A DNA stretch of 64,000 bases, from positions 3,596 to 67,595 of the forward strand of contig CAZKRU010000008.1 in the NCBI GenBank assembly GCA_964555235.1. Direction: 5' to 3'. Shown here piece after piece: positions 56,249 through 64,000 of this stretch. Numbering within the stretch: position 1 is the first letter of the stretch; each line of letters opens with the position of its first letter. A model generated the notes under the pieces. It worked only from the letters and a program-made list of their open reading frames with translations, ran no database searches and was not told the origin of the DNA. Position numbers and translations under genes: made by a program. The stretch is from CAZKRU01 sp964555235 (GTDB taxonomy: Bacteria; Verrucomicrobiota; Verrucomicrobiia; Methylacidiphilales; CAMAQI01).

Positions 56249-56488
56249 GTACACCCCTCCGATTTAAATGGAAGCCTAAGCCCCTCCCACGAAGTCGGCA
56301 AGACTTTTTACAGAAAAAAGTTTAATGACAACAAAACACCCTCTTGACAACTTCCTCTCCGTCTCCACTGGAAGCGAAAACAACAAAAGCTCCTTTTTAC
56401 CCCAGCCAAGCTCCAAAATACCGAATGTAAAATATGTCGCCTTTTCAAAAGCCCTCCATAGGGTCTTGATCCATCGTCAACGATCTCC

Positions 56489-57901
56489 ATGAATCCCTCC
56501 CCCTCTAATTCCAATTCTCCTCAAGACTCCCTGACGGACCCTACCAACCAAACTAAAATCTGGAGAATCGGCTCCCTCGCCTACACCAAATCGGGACTGA
56601 TCACCCTCTTTTTAGTCCTGCTTTTGGGAGATTTTTTCTGGTCCATGCGCGATCGCTCGGTTGGCCCCATGGCAGCCTGGTATCTCAAACATCTGGAGAT
56701 TCCGAATCTGCTTTTCGCTCTGATTCTTTCGTCATTTCCCGCAGCCGTTGGCCTCTTATTGGGCCCTGTCATTAGCTACAAATCTGATCGTCTTCGAAAC
56801 AAACGCGGACGCCGCATCCCGTTCCTTCTTGTCACCACCCCCCTCGCCGCATTCGGAATCATCGGCATGGGACTCTGTCCGTTTCTCGGCCCCGCTCTAC
56901 ACCAATTTCTGGGCACTTCCTCCCCCGGTGAAAAAATTTCGACCGTCATCTGCTTCGGACTCTTTTGGGCCGCCTTTGAACTGGCAACCATTACAGCTCA
57001 AGCCGTATTTGGAGGCCTCATCAACGACGTCGTCCCCAAGGCGCTGATCGGACGTTTTTACGGACTTTTTCGTGCTGTGAGCTTGATCGATGGAATGATT
57101 TTTAGCTATTGGATCCTTGGAAAAGTCGATGATTGGTATACCGGTATTTTTTGCGTGGTAGGACTTCTTTACGGAGTCGGATTCCTCTGGGTCTGCCACA
57201 AAATCAAAGAGGGAGAATATCCCCCTCCTCCTCCAGCAGATCCGACGAAGTCCCATCCCATCGACTCCTTCCTTCACGCCACGAAAACCTATTGCCGGGA
57301 ATGCTATTCCAACACCCACTACACTTGGATCTTCGTCATGATGACCTTGTCTGCCTTGTGCTTCATGCCAATCAATATTTTCAATATTCCCTATGCCAAA
57401 AGCATGGGAATGGATATGGATTATTACGGAAAATGCGTCGCTCTCTCCTTCTTTGTCTCGCTCTGTCTTTCCTATTTCCTCGGATGGCTTGCCGATCTCT
57501 TTCATCCAATTCGCACCGGAATTGCCTCTCTTTTGCTCTACGCCGCCATCTGCCTTTGGAGTAGTCTTTTTGCCATTAACCCCAAAATGTACGCAATCGC
57601 CCTCGTCCTTCACACCGTGATTTCAGGGTGTTACTTCACCACCGCCGCCACTTTGGGACAGCGACTTTTCCCTCAATCGAAATTTGCACAATTCTCGTCA
57701 GCAGGGGGAATTCTTCTGGCGCTCTGCAGCATGGTCTTCGGGCCCGCCGTCGGATCCTTGATTGATGTCACCGGAAATAACTACCGATACGCCTTTGTGG
57801 TAGGAGGTGCCTTGGCCTTTATCGCCGCCCTCATCGGATTCAAAGTCTATTCGCACTTCATGAAACTGGGGGGACCTCAACACTATCAAGCGCCTGATTA
57901 A
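56489..57901 (+). CDS. MFS transporter, sugar-cation-symporter-like (tandem copy 1)
   Basis: A 470-residue twelve-helix permease. The cytoplasmic loop between helices 2 and 3 has SYKSDRLRNKRGRRIPFLLV, the expected MFS/GPH motif. Helices such as SGLITLFLVLLLGDFFWSMR and the EYPPPPPADPTKSHPIDSF loop are shared with the next gene. The N-terminus is Ser- and Asn-rich. Substrate unknown; the family moves sugars or related solutes. The stop TAA coincides with the left border of the multi-hairpin element. Confidence 0.88.
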   Translation: MNPSPSNSNSPQDSLTDPTNQTKIWRIGSLAYTKSGLITLFLVLLLGDFFWSMRDRSVGPMAAWYLKHLEIPNLLFALILSSFPAAVGLLLGPVISYKSDRLRNKRGRRIPFLLVTTPLAAFGIIGMGLCPFLGPALHQFLGTSSPGEKISTVICFGLFWAAFELATITAQAVFGGLINDVVPKALIGRFYGLFRAVSLIDGMIFSYWILGKVDDWYTGIFCVVGLLYGVGFLWVCHKIKEGEYPPPPPADPTKSHPIDSFLHATKTYCRECYSNTHYTWIFVMMTLSALCFMPINIFNIPYAKSMGMDMDYYGKCVALSFFVSLCLSYFLGWLADLFHPIRTGIASLLLYAAICLWSSLFAINPKMYAIALVLHTVISGCYFTTAATLGQRLFPQSKFAQFSSAGGILLALCSMVFGPAVGSLIDVTGNNYRYAFVVGGALAFIAALIGFKVYSHFMKLGGPQHYQAPD

Positions 57902-58114
57902 ACCCAAATTTTGCAATAGACCCCCTCTATTCCAAAATTTGCCTCATAAAAATCCACTCTGAAAGAGCGGTTTTTTTGAGGCCGATTTCCCCTTCAATTT
58001 CATTCACCATTTTGGCGAATGAAATCTCGGCGGGGTTTTACCCCCCGACATGCGTCGGGGTCCTTCTTCCCGCCAGGACAGATTTTGCATTTTCTAATGC
58101 AAAATCTGGGTTAA
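57899..58114. mobile_element. MITE-like multi-hairpin element, copy 2 (inverted)
   Basis: The reverse complement of copy 1 at 37062-37274, with scattered differences. Ends are TTAAACCCAAATTTTGCA and TGCAAAATCTGGGTTAA. In this copy the CCGAA/TTCGG hairpin has become CCCCGAC/GTCGGGG and the loop of the ATTTCATTC stem is inverted, while the stems remain paired. It sits exactly between the two MFS genes and supplies the last bases of the first gene's stop codon. Confidence 0.8.
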
Positions 58115-58198
58115 AAAATCAGATGCTCTTTCCTTGAGAAAAAGTATCGCCTTTTAAAAAGCCCACCGTAGGGTTTCGTTCAACAGCTCACTATTCTC

Positions 58199-59611
58199 AT
58201 GAATCCTGCCCCTCTCGACTCCGATGCTCCTCAAGATCACCCGATCGATCCCACTGGTAAGACAAAAACCTGGAAAATTGGTTCCCTTTCCTATACCAAA
58301 TCCGCCCTCATCTCCCTCTTTCTTATCCTGCTTTTGGGAGATTTTTTTTGGTCCATGCGCGATCGCTCCGTCGGTCCCGTGGCCTCCTGGTACCTCAAAC
58401 ACTTGGAGATTCCAAATCTGGTTTTCGCACTCATTCTTTCGTCATTCCCTGCGGCTCTGCATCTTTTTTTGAGCCCCGTCGTCAGCTATAAATCCGACCG
58501 CCTTCGAAGCAAATGGGGACGCCGCATCCCCTTTCTTCTTGTCACCACCCCCATTGCAGCATTCGGGATCATCGGCATGGGGCTCTGCCCCTATCTGGGC
58601 CCCCTCCTCCACCAATTTCTGGGCGCTTCCTCTCCCGGTGAGAAAATTGCGACCGTCATTTGTTTTGGCCTCTTTTGGGCCGCCTTTGAACTGGCAACCG
58701 TTGCTGCGCAAGCCGTGTTCGGAGGCCTCATCAATGACGTCGTCCCCAAGGAATTACTAGGCCGTTTTTACGGGCTTTTCCGCGCCGTCAGTCTCATCGA
58801 TGGAATGATTTTTAACACCTGGATCATTGGAAAAGTAGATTCCTGGTATACTGGTATTTTTTGTGTGGTGGGACTCCTCTACGGAGTCGGATTTCTCTGG
58901 GTCTGCTACAAAATCAAAGAAGGAGACTACCCTCCCCCTCCCCCAGCCGACCCCACCAAAATCCATCCGGTGGATTCCTTGGTGCACGCTACAAAAATCT
59001 ACTTTCGCGAGTGCTTTACCAGCTCCCACTACATTTGGATTTTCGTCATGATGACTCTGGCTGCGTTGTGCTTCCAACCGATCAACATCTTCAATATTCC
59101 CTATGCCAAGAGCATGGGGATGGATATGGAATATTATGGAAAATGCCTGGCCTTCTCTTTCTTTATTTCCCTCTGCCTTTCCTACTTTCTCGGCTGGCTT
59201 GCCGACGTTTTTCACCCAATTCGCACCGGAATTGTTTCGCTCTTGGCCTATGCCGCCATCTGTATTTGGGGAAGTATCTATGCGACCAATCCAAAAATGT
59301 ATGCCATTGCGTTGGTCCTGCACGTTGTCGTTTCAGGTTGTTATTTCACGACTGCGGCGACATTGGGGCAACGACTTTTCCCCCACTCCAAGTTTGCTCA
59401 ATTCGCCTCCGCCGGAGGCGTTCTGCTCTCCATCGGCACAATGATCACCGGTCCAGCCCTCGGTTCCCTCATCGATGCCACGGGAAATAATTATCGCTAC
59501 GCCTACGTCATCGGGGGCCTCTTGGCATTGATCGCTGCAGGCGCAGGATTCCATGTGAATTCCCGTTTTATGAAACTGGGTGGACCGAAGCACTATCACG
59601 CCCCTGAATAA
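58199..59611 (+). CDS. MFS transporter, sugar-cation-symporter-like (tandem copy 2)
   Basis: A 470-residue permease, the same length as copy 1 and clearly its duplicate (for example LGDFFWSMRDRSVGP, SYKSDRLRSKWGRRIPFLLV, VFHPIRTGI). The upstream regions are also related: CGCCTTTTCAAAAGCCC before copy 1 and CGCCTTTTAAAAAGCCC before copy 2, each then reaching a TAGGGT box. So the duplication included the promoter region. Differences are spread through the protein, which suggests selection on both copies. Confidence 0.88.
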   Translation: MNPAPLDSDAPQDHPIDPTGKTKTWKIGSLSYTKSALISLFLILLLGDFFWSMRDRSVGPVASWYLKHLEIPNLVFALILSSFPAALHLFLSPVVSYKSDRLRSKWGRRIPFLLVTTPIAAFGIIGMGLCPYLGPLLHQFLGASSPGEKIATVICFGLFWAAFELATVAAQAVFGGLINDVVPKELLGRFYGLFRAVSLIDGMIFNTWIIGKVDSWYTGIFCVVGLLYGVGFLWVCYKIKEGDYPPPPPADPTKIHPVDSLVHATKIYFRECFTSSHYIWIFVMMTLAALCFQPINIFNIPYAKSMGMDMEYYGKCLAFSFFISLCLSYFLGWLADVFHPIRTGIVSLLAYAAICIWGSIYATNPKMYAIALVLHVVVSGCYFTTAATLGQRLFPHSKFAQFASAGGVLLSIGTMITGPALGSLIDATGNNYRYAYVIGGLLALIAAGAGFHVNSRFMKLGGPKHYHAPE

Positions 59612-59641
59612 ATGCCCGGATCAATCACACGGCCTGACAGC

Positions 59642-60091
59642 CTAAATTTTTCGAGAAGCCCGCAATACCTGTCTTAAGAGCGGAAGGTGCGCCAAATCCT
59701 TGGGCCTCGCCACAAAAGCCTTGCTGCGAATCAATCGCTCTAACGGAAGAACCGCCACCTTGATCTTTTGCCATCGGATCCAACGCGTCTTTTGATACTC
59801 CACCTCAAACGACTTCAAGCCGTCGATCCGATAGAGAAAATTGACAAGCGTATCATCTGAAAGTGCAACCACCGTTTTCGCTAACAAACGTGCCCCTTGA
59901 GCCTGACAAAGCGCCAAGACCCGAACATACTGACGTTCCGGAAGATCTACCCAGAGATCGGTATCCAAGGTACTGGCCGGAACCCCCTGCAAGATCCCTG
60001 CCGTCATCCCGGCAATTTGAAACCGAATTTTTTCCTTTCGGAAAAGGTGAATAAGCCGTGCGAGCGGAGAAAGTTTTGATGTGCCTGCCAA
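59642..60091 (-). CDS. Nucleotidyltransferase-like protein
   Basis: A 149-residue protein. RFQIAGMTAGILQGVPASTL, then DTDLWVDLPE, fits the N-terminal nucleotidyltransferase fold with a D-x-D pair, and LIRSKAFVARPKDLAHLPLL is the family's C-terminal motif. The usual GGxx glycine pair is replaced by IAGMTAG. Relatives include AbiEii-like and MNT-type proteins of toxin-antitoxin or phage-defence pairs. The first 88 bases overlap the upstream small gene, so its real start may be internal. Confidence 0.7.
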   Translation of the reverse strand: MAGTSKLSPLARLIHLFRKEKIRFQIAGMTAGILQGVPASTLDTDLWVDLPERQYVRVLALCQAQGARLLAKTVVALSDDTLVNFLYRIDGLKSFEVEYQKTRWIRWQKIKVAVLPLERLIRSKAFVARPKDLAHLPLLRQVLRASRKI

Positions 60092-60225
60092 CGTTCGTCC
60101 GGCGTGGAGGCGAGGCTTCGGGCAATCAGAATCTTTTCGTCCTCTCCGAGTTTTTTTTCTGAGGCGAGAATTCGAAGGAATTTTAGATATTTTTTTTTAC
60201 TCGGCACGCCATCACCTAACCGCAA
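60004..60225 (-). CDS. Small partner protein of the nucleotidyltransferase-like gene
   Basis: A 73-residue basic protein. The segment TPDERWQAHQNFLRSHGLFT, then FSERKKFGFKLP, recalls small proteins found beside nucleotidyltransferase-like genes, but I cannot name the family. It overlaps the next gene by 88 bases in another frame and is probably translated just before it. Confidence 0.6.
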   Translation of the reverse strand: MRLGDGVPSKKKYLKFLRILASEKKLGEDEKILIARSLASTPDERWQAHQNFLRSHGLFTFSERKKFGFKLPG

Positions 60226-60246
60226 TTCAATCCGATTGTCAAAATC

Positions 60247-61404
60247 TCAAATCACCTCCATCACCAACTTCAACTCCGCTTCGGTATTATAAAAATGCGG
60301 CGAAAAACGGATAAACTTCTTCCCCTCCCGATTCCAACGCATTGAAACGATCATCTTCGCTTCTGTCAGTCGCCGCACCACGGCCTTCAAATCCTCCTCG
60401 GGATGCGTCACGGTCACAATCCCGGTGCGATTCCCTTCAGGAAATAATTCCGACAAAACCGTCCACCCTTTCGCTTTCATCCCCTCTGCCAAAACCTGAT
60501 GCAAGCGACGAAGTCGTGGCCCTATCTGCTCCACTCCAACCTCTAAAATCAAATCCAGCGAGGCGTTCATTCCGACAATTCCAAGCCCATTCACCGACCC
60601 CGGCTCGTACCGTTGTCCATTTTTAGGAAACGCAATTTCCGACTGCGCGATAAATCCGGGCGAATTCACATTCCAGGAACCGAGCAACGTCGGGCGAAGC
60701 CGCTCAAAGTGTTCCTCTTTCACATAAAAAATTCCCGCCCCCAAAGGCCCCAAAAGCCACTTGTGAGAATCCGCACTCAAAAAATCGAGATACTTCACAT
60801 TCACCGGCGTCGCCCCGAGCGATTGAATGGAATCCAAACAGAACAAAATCCCGCGCCGGTGCAATTCCTCCCCAATCGTCTGATAATCCAAACGATAACC
60901 GGTGAGATAATGACACGAACTGAGCGCAACGAGCTTGGTCTTGGAACTCAAAGAGGCAAAAACAAGCTCCGGCGTAATCTCTCCCGGACGATTCGGAGTC
61001 AGCGGAACAGGACGAACGCCTTGCGATTTTAATCCCGACCACGGATAAACATTCGAAGGATAATCATCCGGATAAAAAACCACCTCATCCCCGGCACTCC
61101 ACGTCAATCCGTTTGCCACCAAATTTAATCCCAACGCCGTCGGCCCGAGCAACGCAATCTCCTCCGGCTTCGCTCCAATCAACCGGGCCGATTGCTCACG
61201 CGTTTGTCGAACCACTTCCCAGAAATTTCCGCACTCCTGCTGATCCTGAGTAATCGCGGCGGCATATTCTGAAATCGCCCGAGCTGCGGGCCCCGTCAAC
61301 GGAGCCACTCCGGCATGCGCCAAAAAGACCCCGTTGCGCGTTACTGGAAAAAGTTCCTGGCGCAGGGACTCGTCACCCAAAATGGATTCCAGCGTTTTTG
61401 TCAA
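60247..61404 (-). CDS. Class V-fold PLP-dependent aminotransferase
   Basis: A 385-residue PLP enzyme of the class V family. The cofactor lysine is in FLSADSHKWLLGPLGAGIFY near residue 213. Other family features: FLAHAGVAPLTGPAARAISE, ALLGPTALGLNLVANGLTW and FCLDSIQSLGATPVN. It resembles the cysteine desulfurase/isopenicillin epimerase-like branch, but no active-site Cys loop is visible, so the reaction is uncertain. It lies about 200 bases from the cysteine desulfurase on the same strand. Confidence 0.88.
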   Translation of the reverse strand: MTKTLESILGDESLRQELFPVTRNGVFLAHAGVAPLTGPAARAISEYAAAITQDQQECGNFWEVVRQTREQSARLIGAKPEEIALLGPTALGLNLVANGLTWSAGDEVVFYPDDYPSNVYPWSGLKSQGVRPVPLTPNRPGEITPELVFASLSSKTKLVALSSCHYLTGYRLDYQTIGEELHRRGILFCLDSIQSLGATPVNVKYLDFLSADSHKWLLGPLGAGIFYVKEEHFERLRPTLLGSWNVNSPGFIAQSEIAFPKNGQRYEPGSVNGLGIVGMNASLDLILEVGVEQIGPRLRRLHQVLAEGMKAKGWTVLSELFPEGNRTGIVTVTHPEEDLKAVVRRLTEAKMIVSMRWNREGKKFIRFSPHFYNTEAELKLVMEVI

Positions 61405-61459
61405 AGCCGTTTCCCTTTTTTAAGCAATCCCCGGGGATGCACCGATCCGTTTAAAACAA

Positions 61460-61596
61460 ATAGAAAACCGTTTTAACCGCAAAAACTCCAAGGCCTCGAA
61501 CTTTGAGCCCGTCGAGTCTTTGAGGTAAAAGACCGGATTTACCACAACGACTCCAAGGTTTCGAAGTTTTGAGAGCGTTGGAGCGAGCATTCGAAA
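61460..61596. repeat. Degenerate CAAGGTTTCGAAG-type intergenic repeat
   Basis: ACCGCAAAAACTCCAAGGCC and ACCACAACGACTCCAAGGTT lie about 70 bases apart, and a related stretch occurs at 47418. Nothing coding is seen. Confidence 0.4.
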
Positions 61597-61600
61597 CCAC

Positions 61601-62758
61601 TCAACCTTTCACCGGTATCGCCTCGCGCAACCGCTGAATGATTCCTGGAAGCACTTCCAGCGCCCGATTGACTTCGGCATCGGTGTTAAAATGACTGAAT
61701 GAAAAGCGAATCGAACTCCTCGCTTCAGAAGCCGAAATCCCCATTGCGGTCAACACGTGCGACGGCTCCACCGAACCGGTCGTACAGGCCGATCCCGACG
61801 ATGCACAAATCCCCTCTTGATCTAACGCCATCAAAATCGCCTCCGATTCCACCCCGAGAAACGAAAGATTCGTGGTGTTCGGCAAACGCTGCTCTCGATT
61901 TCCATTCAACTTCGTCTTCGGAACCGTTTCCAGAATCTGCTTCTCAAAACGATCCCGCAGCGCCCGCACCCGAGTCTGCTCTTCGACCAACGTCTCGCGC
62001 GCCAATGAAGCCGCAACGCCCAGTGCAATAATCGAAGCAACGTTTTCAGTTCCCGCACGACGACCGCGTTCCTGCCCGCCCCCAATCAGATACGAGGTAA
62101 ACGGAACTCCTTTTCGAACATAGAGCGCTCCAACCCCTTTCGGGGCATGAAGCTTGTGACCCGAGATCGCCAGAAAATCGACCGGAGTTTTTTGAAGATC
62201 CAATGCGATTTTTCCCGGCGTCTGCACGGCATCCGTGTGAAACAAAACACCCTTCTCCCGACAGAGCTTCGAAATTTCCTCCACCGGAAAAAGAACCCCG
62301 GTTTCGTTATTCGCCCACATGATTGAAACAACCGCCGTATCTGGACGAATCGCATCCGCCACCATTACAAGGTCAAGGGTTCCATCCGAATTCACCGGCA
62401 ACCAGGTCACTCCATGCCCTCGCTGCTCAAGGGTTTCTCCCAAATGCAAAACTGCGGAGTGCTCCACTTGCGTCGTCACGAAATGTTTTTTACGCGTCGT
62501 TTGCAATGCTGAAAAGATCGCCGCATTATCCGATTCCGTTCCACAACTCGTAAAGTAAATCTCCTTCGGATCGACATTCAGTAACTGAGCCACCTGCTCC
62601 CGCGCCGTTTCCACCGCCCGACGTACTTGATGCCCAAACGAATAGGCACTGGATGGATTCCCATACTGCTCCGTTAAATAAGGGACCATCGCCTCAAAAA
62701 CCTCCGGCGCAATCGCCGTCGTCGCATTGTTATCCAGATAAATAATCTCTTTCATCAC
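61601..62758 (-). CDS. Cysteine desulfurase, NifS/IscS type
   Basis: A 385-residue PLP enzyme releasing sulfur from cysteine for Fe-S clusters and thiolated tRNA. IYLDNNATTAIAPEVFEAMV opens the protein, the PLP lysine is in SGHKLHAPKGVGALYV (near 201), and the catalytic Cys is in SSGSACTTGSVEPSHVL (near 325). The short Cys loop is like the NifS/IscS group. No scaffold or iscR/suf gene is adjacent, so the specific role (IscS or NifS-like) is open. Confidence 0.94.
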   Translation of the reverse strand: MMKEIIYLDNNATTAIAPEVFEAMVPYLTEQYGNPSSAYSFGHQVRRAVETAREQVAQLLNVDPKEIYFTSCGTESDNAAIFSALQTTRKKHFVTTQVEHSAVLHLGETLEQRGHGVTWLPVNSDGTLDLVMVADAIRPDTAVVSIMWANNETGVLFPVEEISKLCREKGVLFHTDAVQTPGKIALDLQKTPVDFLAISGHKLHAPKGVGALYVRKGVPFTSYLIGGGQERGRRAGTENVASIIALGVAASLARETLVEEQTRVRALRDRFEKQILETVPKTKLNGNREQRLPNTTNLSFLGVESEAILMALDQEGICASSGSACTTGSVEPSHVLTAMGISASEARSSIRFSFSHFNTDAEVNRALEVLPGIIQRLREAIPVKG

Positions 62759-62784
62759 TTCATCCTCAACTCAAACCAAAATCG

Positions 62785-63759
62785 TTATTCCGAAAAGACA
62801 CCAAACGCACGGTAACGCTCGTAACGCTGATCCAATAGTTTTTCTGTCGGCACCTTTGCCAATGCGGTCAAATTTTTCTCCAACGCCGCGCGAACCGCAT
62901 CCGCCGCCTGATCCCAATCGCGATGCGCCCCTCCACGTGGCTCGGGAACAACTTCGTCCACCAACTTGAGCTCCAATAAGTCCCGAGCACTCATCTTGAG
63001 CGCCGCCGCCGCCTTCGGCGCATGCGCACGATCTTTCCACAAAATCGCCGCACATCCTTCCGGAGAAATCACCGAGTAGTACCCATTCTCCAAAATCAGC
63101 ACACGATCCGCCACACCAATTCCTAGCGCCCCCCCACTTCCTCCCTCGCCAATCACGATCGCCACCACGGGAACTCGTAAATTAAACATTTCACGGATAT
63201 TCACCGCAATCGCCTCTCCAATGTGACGCTCTTCGGCGCCAATTCCTGGAAACGCCCCCGGCGTATCAATCATGCAAACCACGGGAAGACCAAACTTGTC
63301 CGCCATCCGCATCAAGCGAAGCGCCTTGCGGTACCCCTCGGAATGAGCCATCCCGAAGTTCCGCATGATATTCTCCTTCGTATCGCGCCCCTTCTGCTGG
63401 CCCACGATCATCACGCGTTGCGAACCGATTGTCGCCAATCCTCCCACCATCGCCCGGTCATTACTGAAAAGACGATCCCCACAGAGCTCCACAAAATCCG
63501 TAGTCATCCGCCTCACGTAATCGAGTAGATACGGACGGCGCGGATGCCTCACAATTTGAACCCGCTGCCACGGCGTCAGATTATCATAAATCGACGTCTT
63601 CATCTCCTCCATCTTGGATTGAAGCGTCTGCACCTCCTTGTCCATCGACAAGTCATGCTTATCCGAGTGGACCTGAAGCTCCTGAAGCTTCTTCTCCAAC
63701 TCCACAATCGGCTTCTCAAACTCCAGCGGAGCGACGTAAGGCTGTTCTCCCTTGCTCAT
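62785..63759 (-). CDS. accA: Acetyl-CoA carboxylase carboxyltransferase subunit alpha
   Basis: A 324-residue subunit of the first enzyme of fatty acid synthesis, which passes a carboxyl group from biotin to acetyl-CoA. Typical segments: LEFEKPIVELEKKLQELQVH, WQRVQIVRHPRRPYLLDYV, MIDTPGAFPGIGAEERHIGE, GEGGSGGALGIGVADRVLIL and EGCAAILWKD. Length is normal. The beta subunit gene (accD) is not in the window. The cysteine desulfurase gene follows 26 bases downstream. Confidence 0.96.
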   Translation of the reverse strand: MSKGEQPYVAPLEFEKPIVELEKKLQELQVHSDKHDLSMDKEVQTLQSKMEEMKTSIYDNLTPWQRVQIVRHPRRPYLLDYVRRMTTDFVELCGDRLFSNDRAMVGGLATIGSQRVMIVGQQKGRDTKENIMRNFGMAHSEGYRKALRLMRMADKFGLPVVCMIDTPGAFPGIGAEERHIGEAIAVNIREMFNLRVPVVAIVIGEGGSGGALGIGVADRVLILENGYYSVISPEGCAAILWKDRAHAPKAAAALKMSARDLLELKLVDEVVPEPRGGAHRDWDQAADAVRAALEKNLTALAKVPTEKLLDQRYERYRAFGVFSE

Positions 63760-64000
63760 AAGGGGTTAAGCATCCCAAAAAGAGTCTCCTGAGGGCAAGC
63801 GGATTCTTAATTTATCTTTTAACCCGGATTGGACAATTAAGAGATTCCTCACACAAAGCTCCTGCCCGTGGAACGCGCTGACACGGTTGTGAAGTGGATT
63901 CATCTCTCGCTAAGCCCGCCAAGGCGCAAAGCGTTTGAATTTCAATGGTCTCCAAAACAGAAAAAGACCATCCACTCGTAAAGGATTTTTCTGAAGAAAC
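63760..64000. other. Noncoding right edge with repeat fragments
   Basis: Fragments CTCACACAAAGCTCC and CGCCAAGGCGCAAAGCG match arms of repeats at 36331 and 17319. No reading frame is supported; the region probably contains the accA promoter. Confidence 0.4.

Overview
The window looks like a piece of a chromosome from a member of the Verrucomicrobiota. The best evidence is a complete Verru_Chthon pseudopilin cassette (17656-23442), a gene set I know from Verrucomicrobium and Chthoniobacter. It is supported by an exosortase with one PEP-CTERM protein, a squalene-hopene cyclase with HpnG, a DUF1343/NamZ protein and several large TPR proteins. The phylum call is an inference from gene content; I cannot name class or genus. 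Many genes lack a clear Shine-Dalgarno sequence. Intergenic spaces are rich in palindromic repeats of several families.

Layout. 1-4.1 kb: edge of a two-partner-secretion (FHA-type) gene, an unknown protein, and the hopanoid pair shc-hpnG. 4.3-9.1 kb: tRNA-Gln, an RluA-type pseudouridine synthase, a TPR protein, a PIG-L deacetylase and a Gfo/Idh/MocA oxidoreductase. 9.1-16.5 kb: a carbohydrate locus, all on the minus strand: LacI regulator, aldo/keto reductase, secreted jelly-roll protein, GH28-like beta-helix enzyme and two paralogous secreted beta-helix proteins. 16.5-17.7 kb: a messy interval with an AT-rich orphan gene, tRNA-Pro and short ORFs. 17.7-23.4 kb: the Verru_Chthon cassette, order B-C-A-D. 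23.5-29 kb: GH63-type glucosidase, VapBC, GNAT acetyltransferase and NamZ. 29-36.3 kb: ApaG, aquaporin, RRM protein, hybrid histidine kinase, 5'-3' exonuclease, LemA and a membrane-fused glycosyltransferase. 36.3-41 kb: unknown genes, a multi-hairpin repeat, a PEP-CTERM beta-helix protein and YjdM. 41.2-47.1 kb: valS-queA, a LysM protein and a dienelactone hydrolase. 47.5-55.6 kb: an exosortase and exopolysaccharide operon on the minus strand. 55.6-59.6 kb: a winged-helix regulator and two tandem MFS transporters. 59.6-63.8 kb: a nucleotidyltransferase-like pair, a class V aminotransferase, a cysteine desulfurase and accA.

Most interesting signal. Three promoters, ahead of the GH28-like gene, the beta-helix pair and the Verru_Chthon cassette, share one architecture: a sigma70 -35/-10 pair followed directly by a 16-bp palindrome of the form TCAAATACGTATTTGA. 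Its central CG suits a LacI-family repressor, and a LacI gene lies in the same locus. The four cassette proteins resemble the GspI, GspJ, GspK and GspH minor pseudopilins of type II secretion. The inference is that this locus pairs plant-polysaccharide enzymes with a dedicated pseudopilus-tip set under shared sugar control. The second signal is a roughly 215-bp element present twice (37062-37274 and 57899-58114), a chain of about seven hairpins with terminal inverted repeats and stem-preserving differences between copies.
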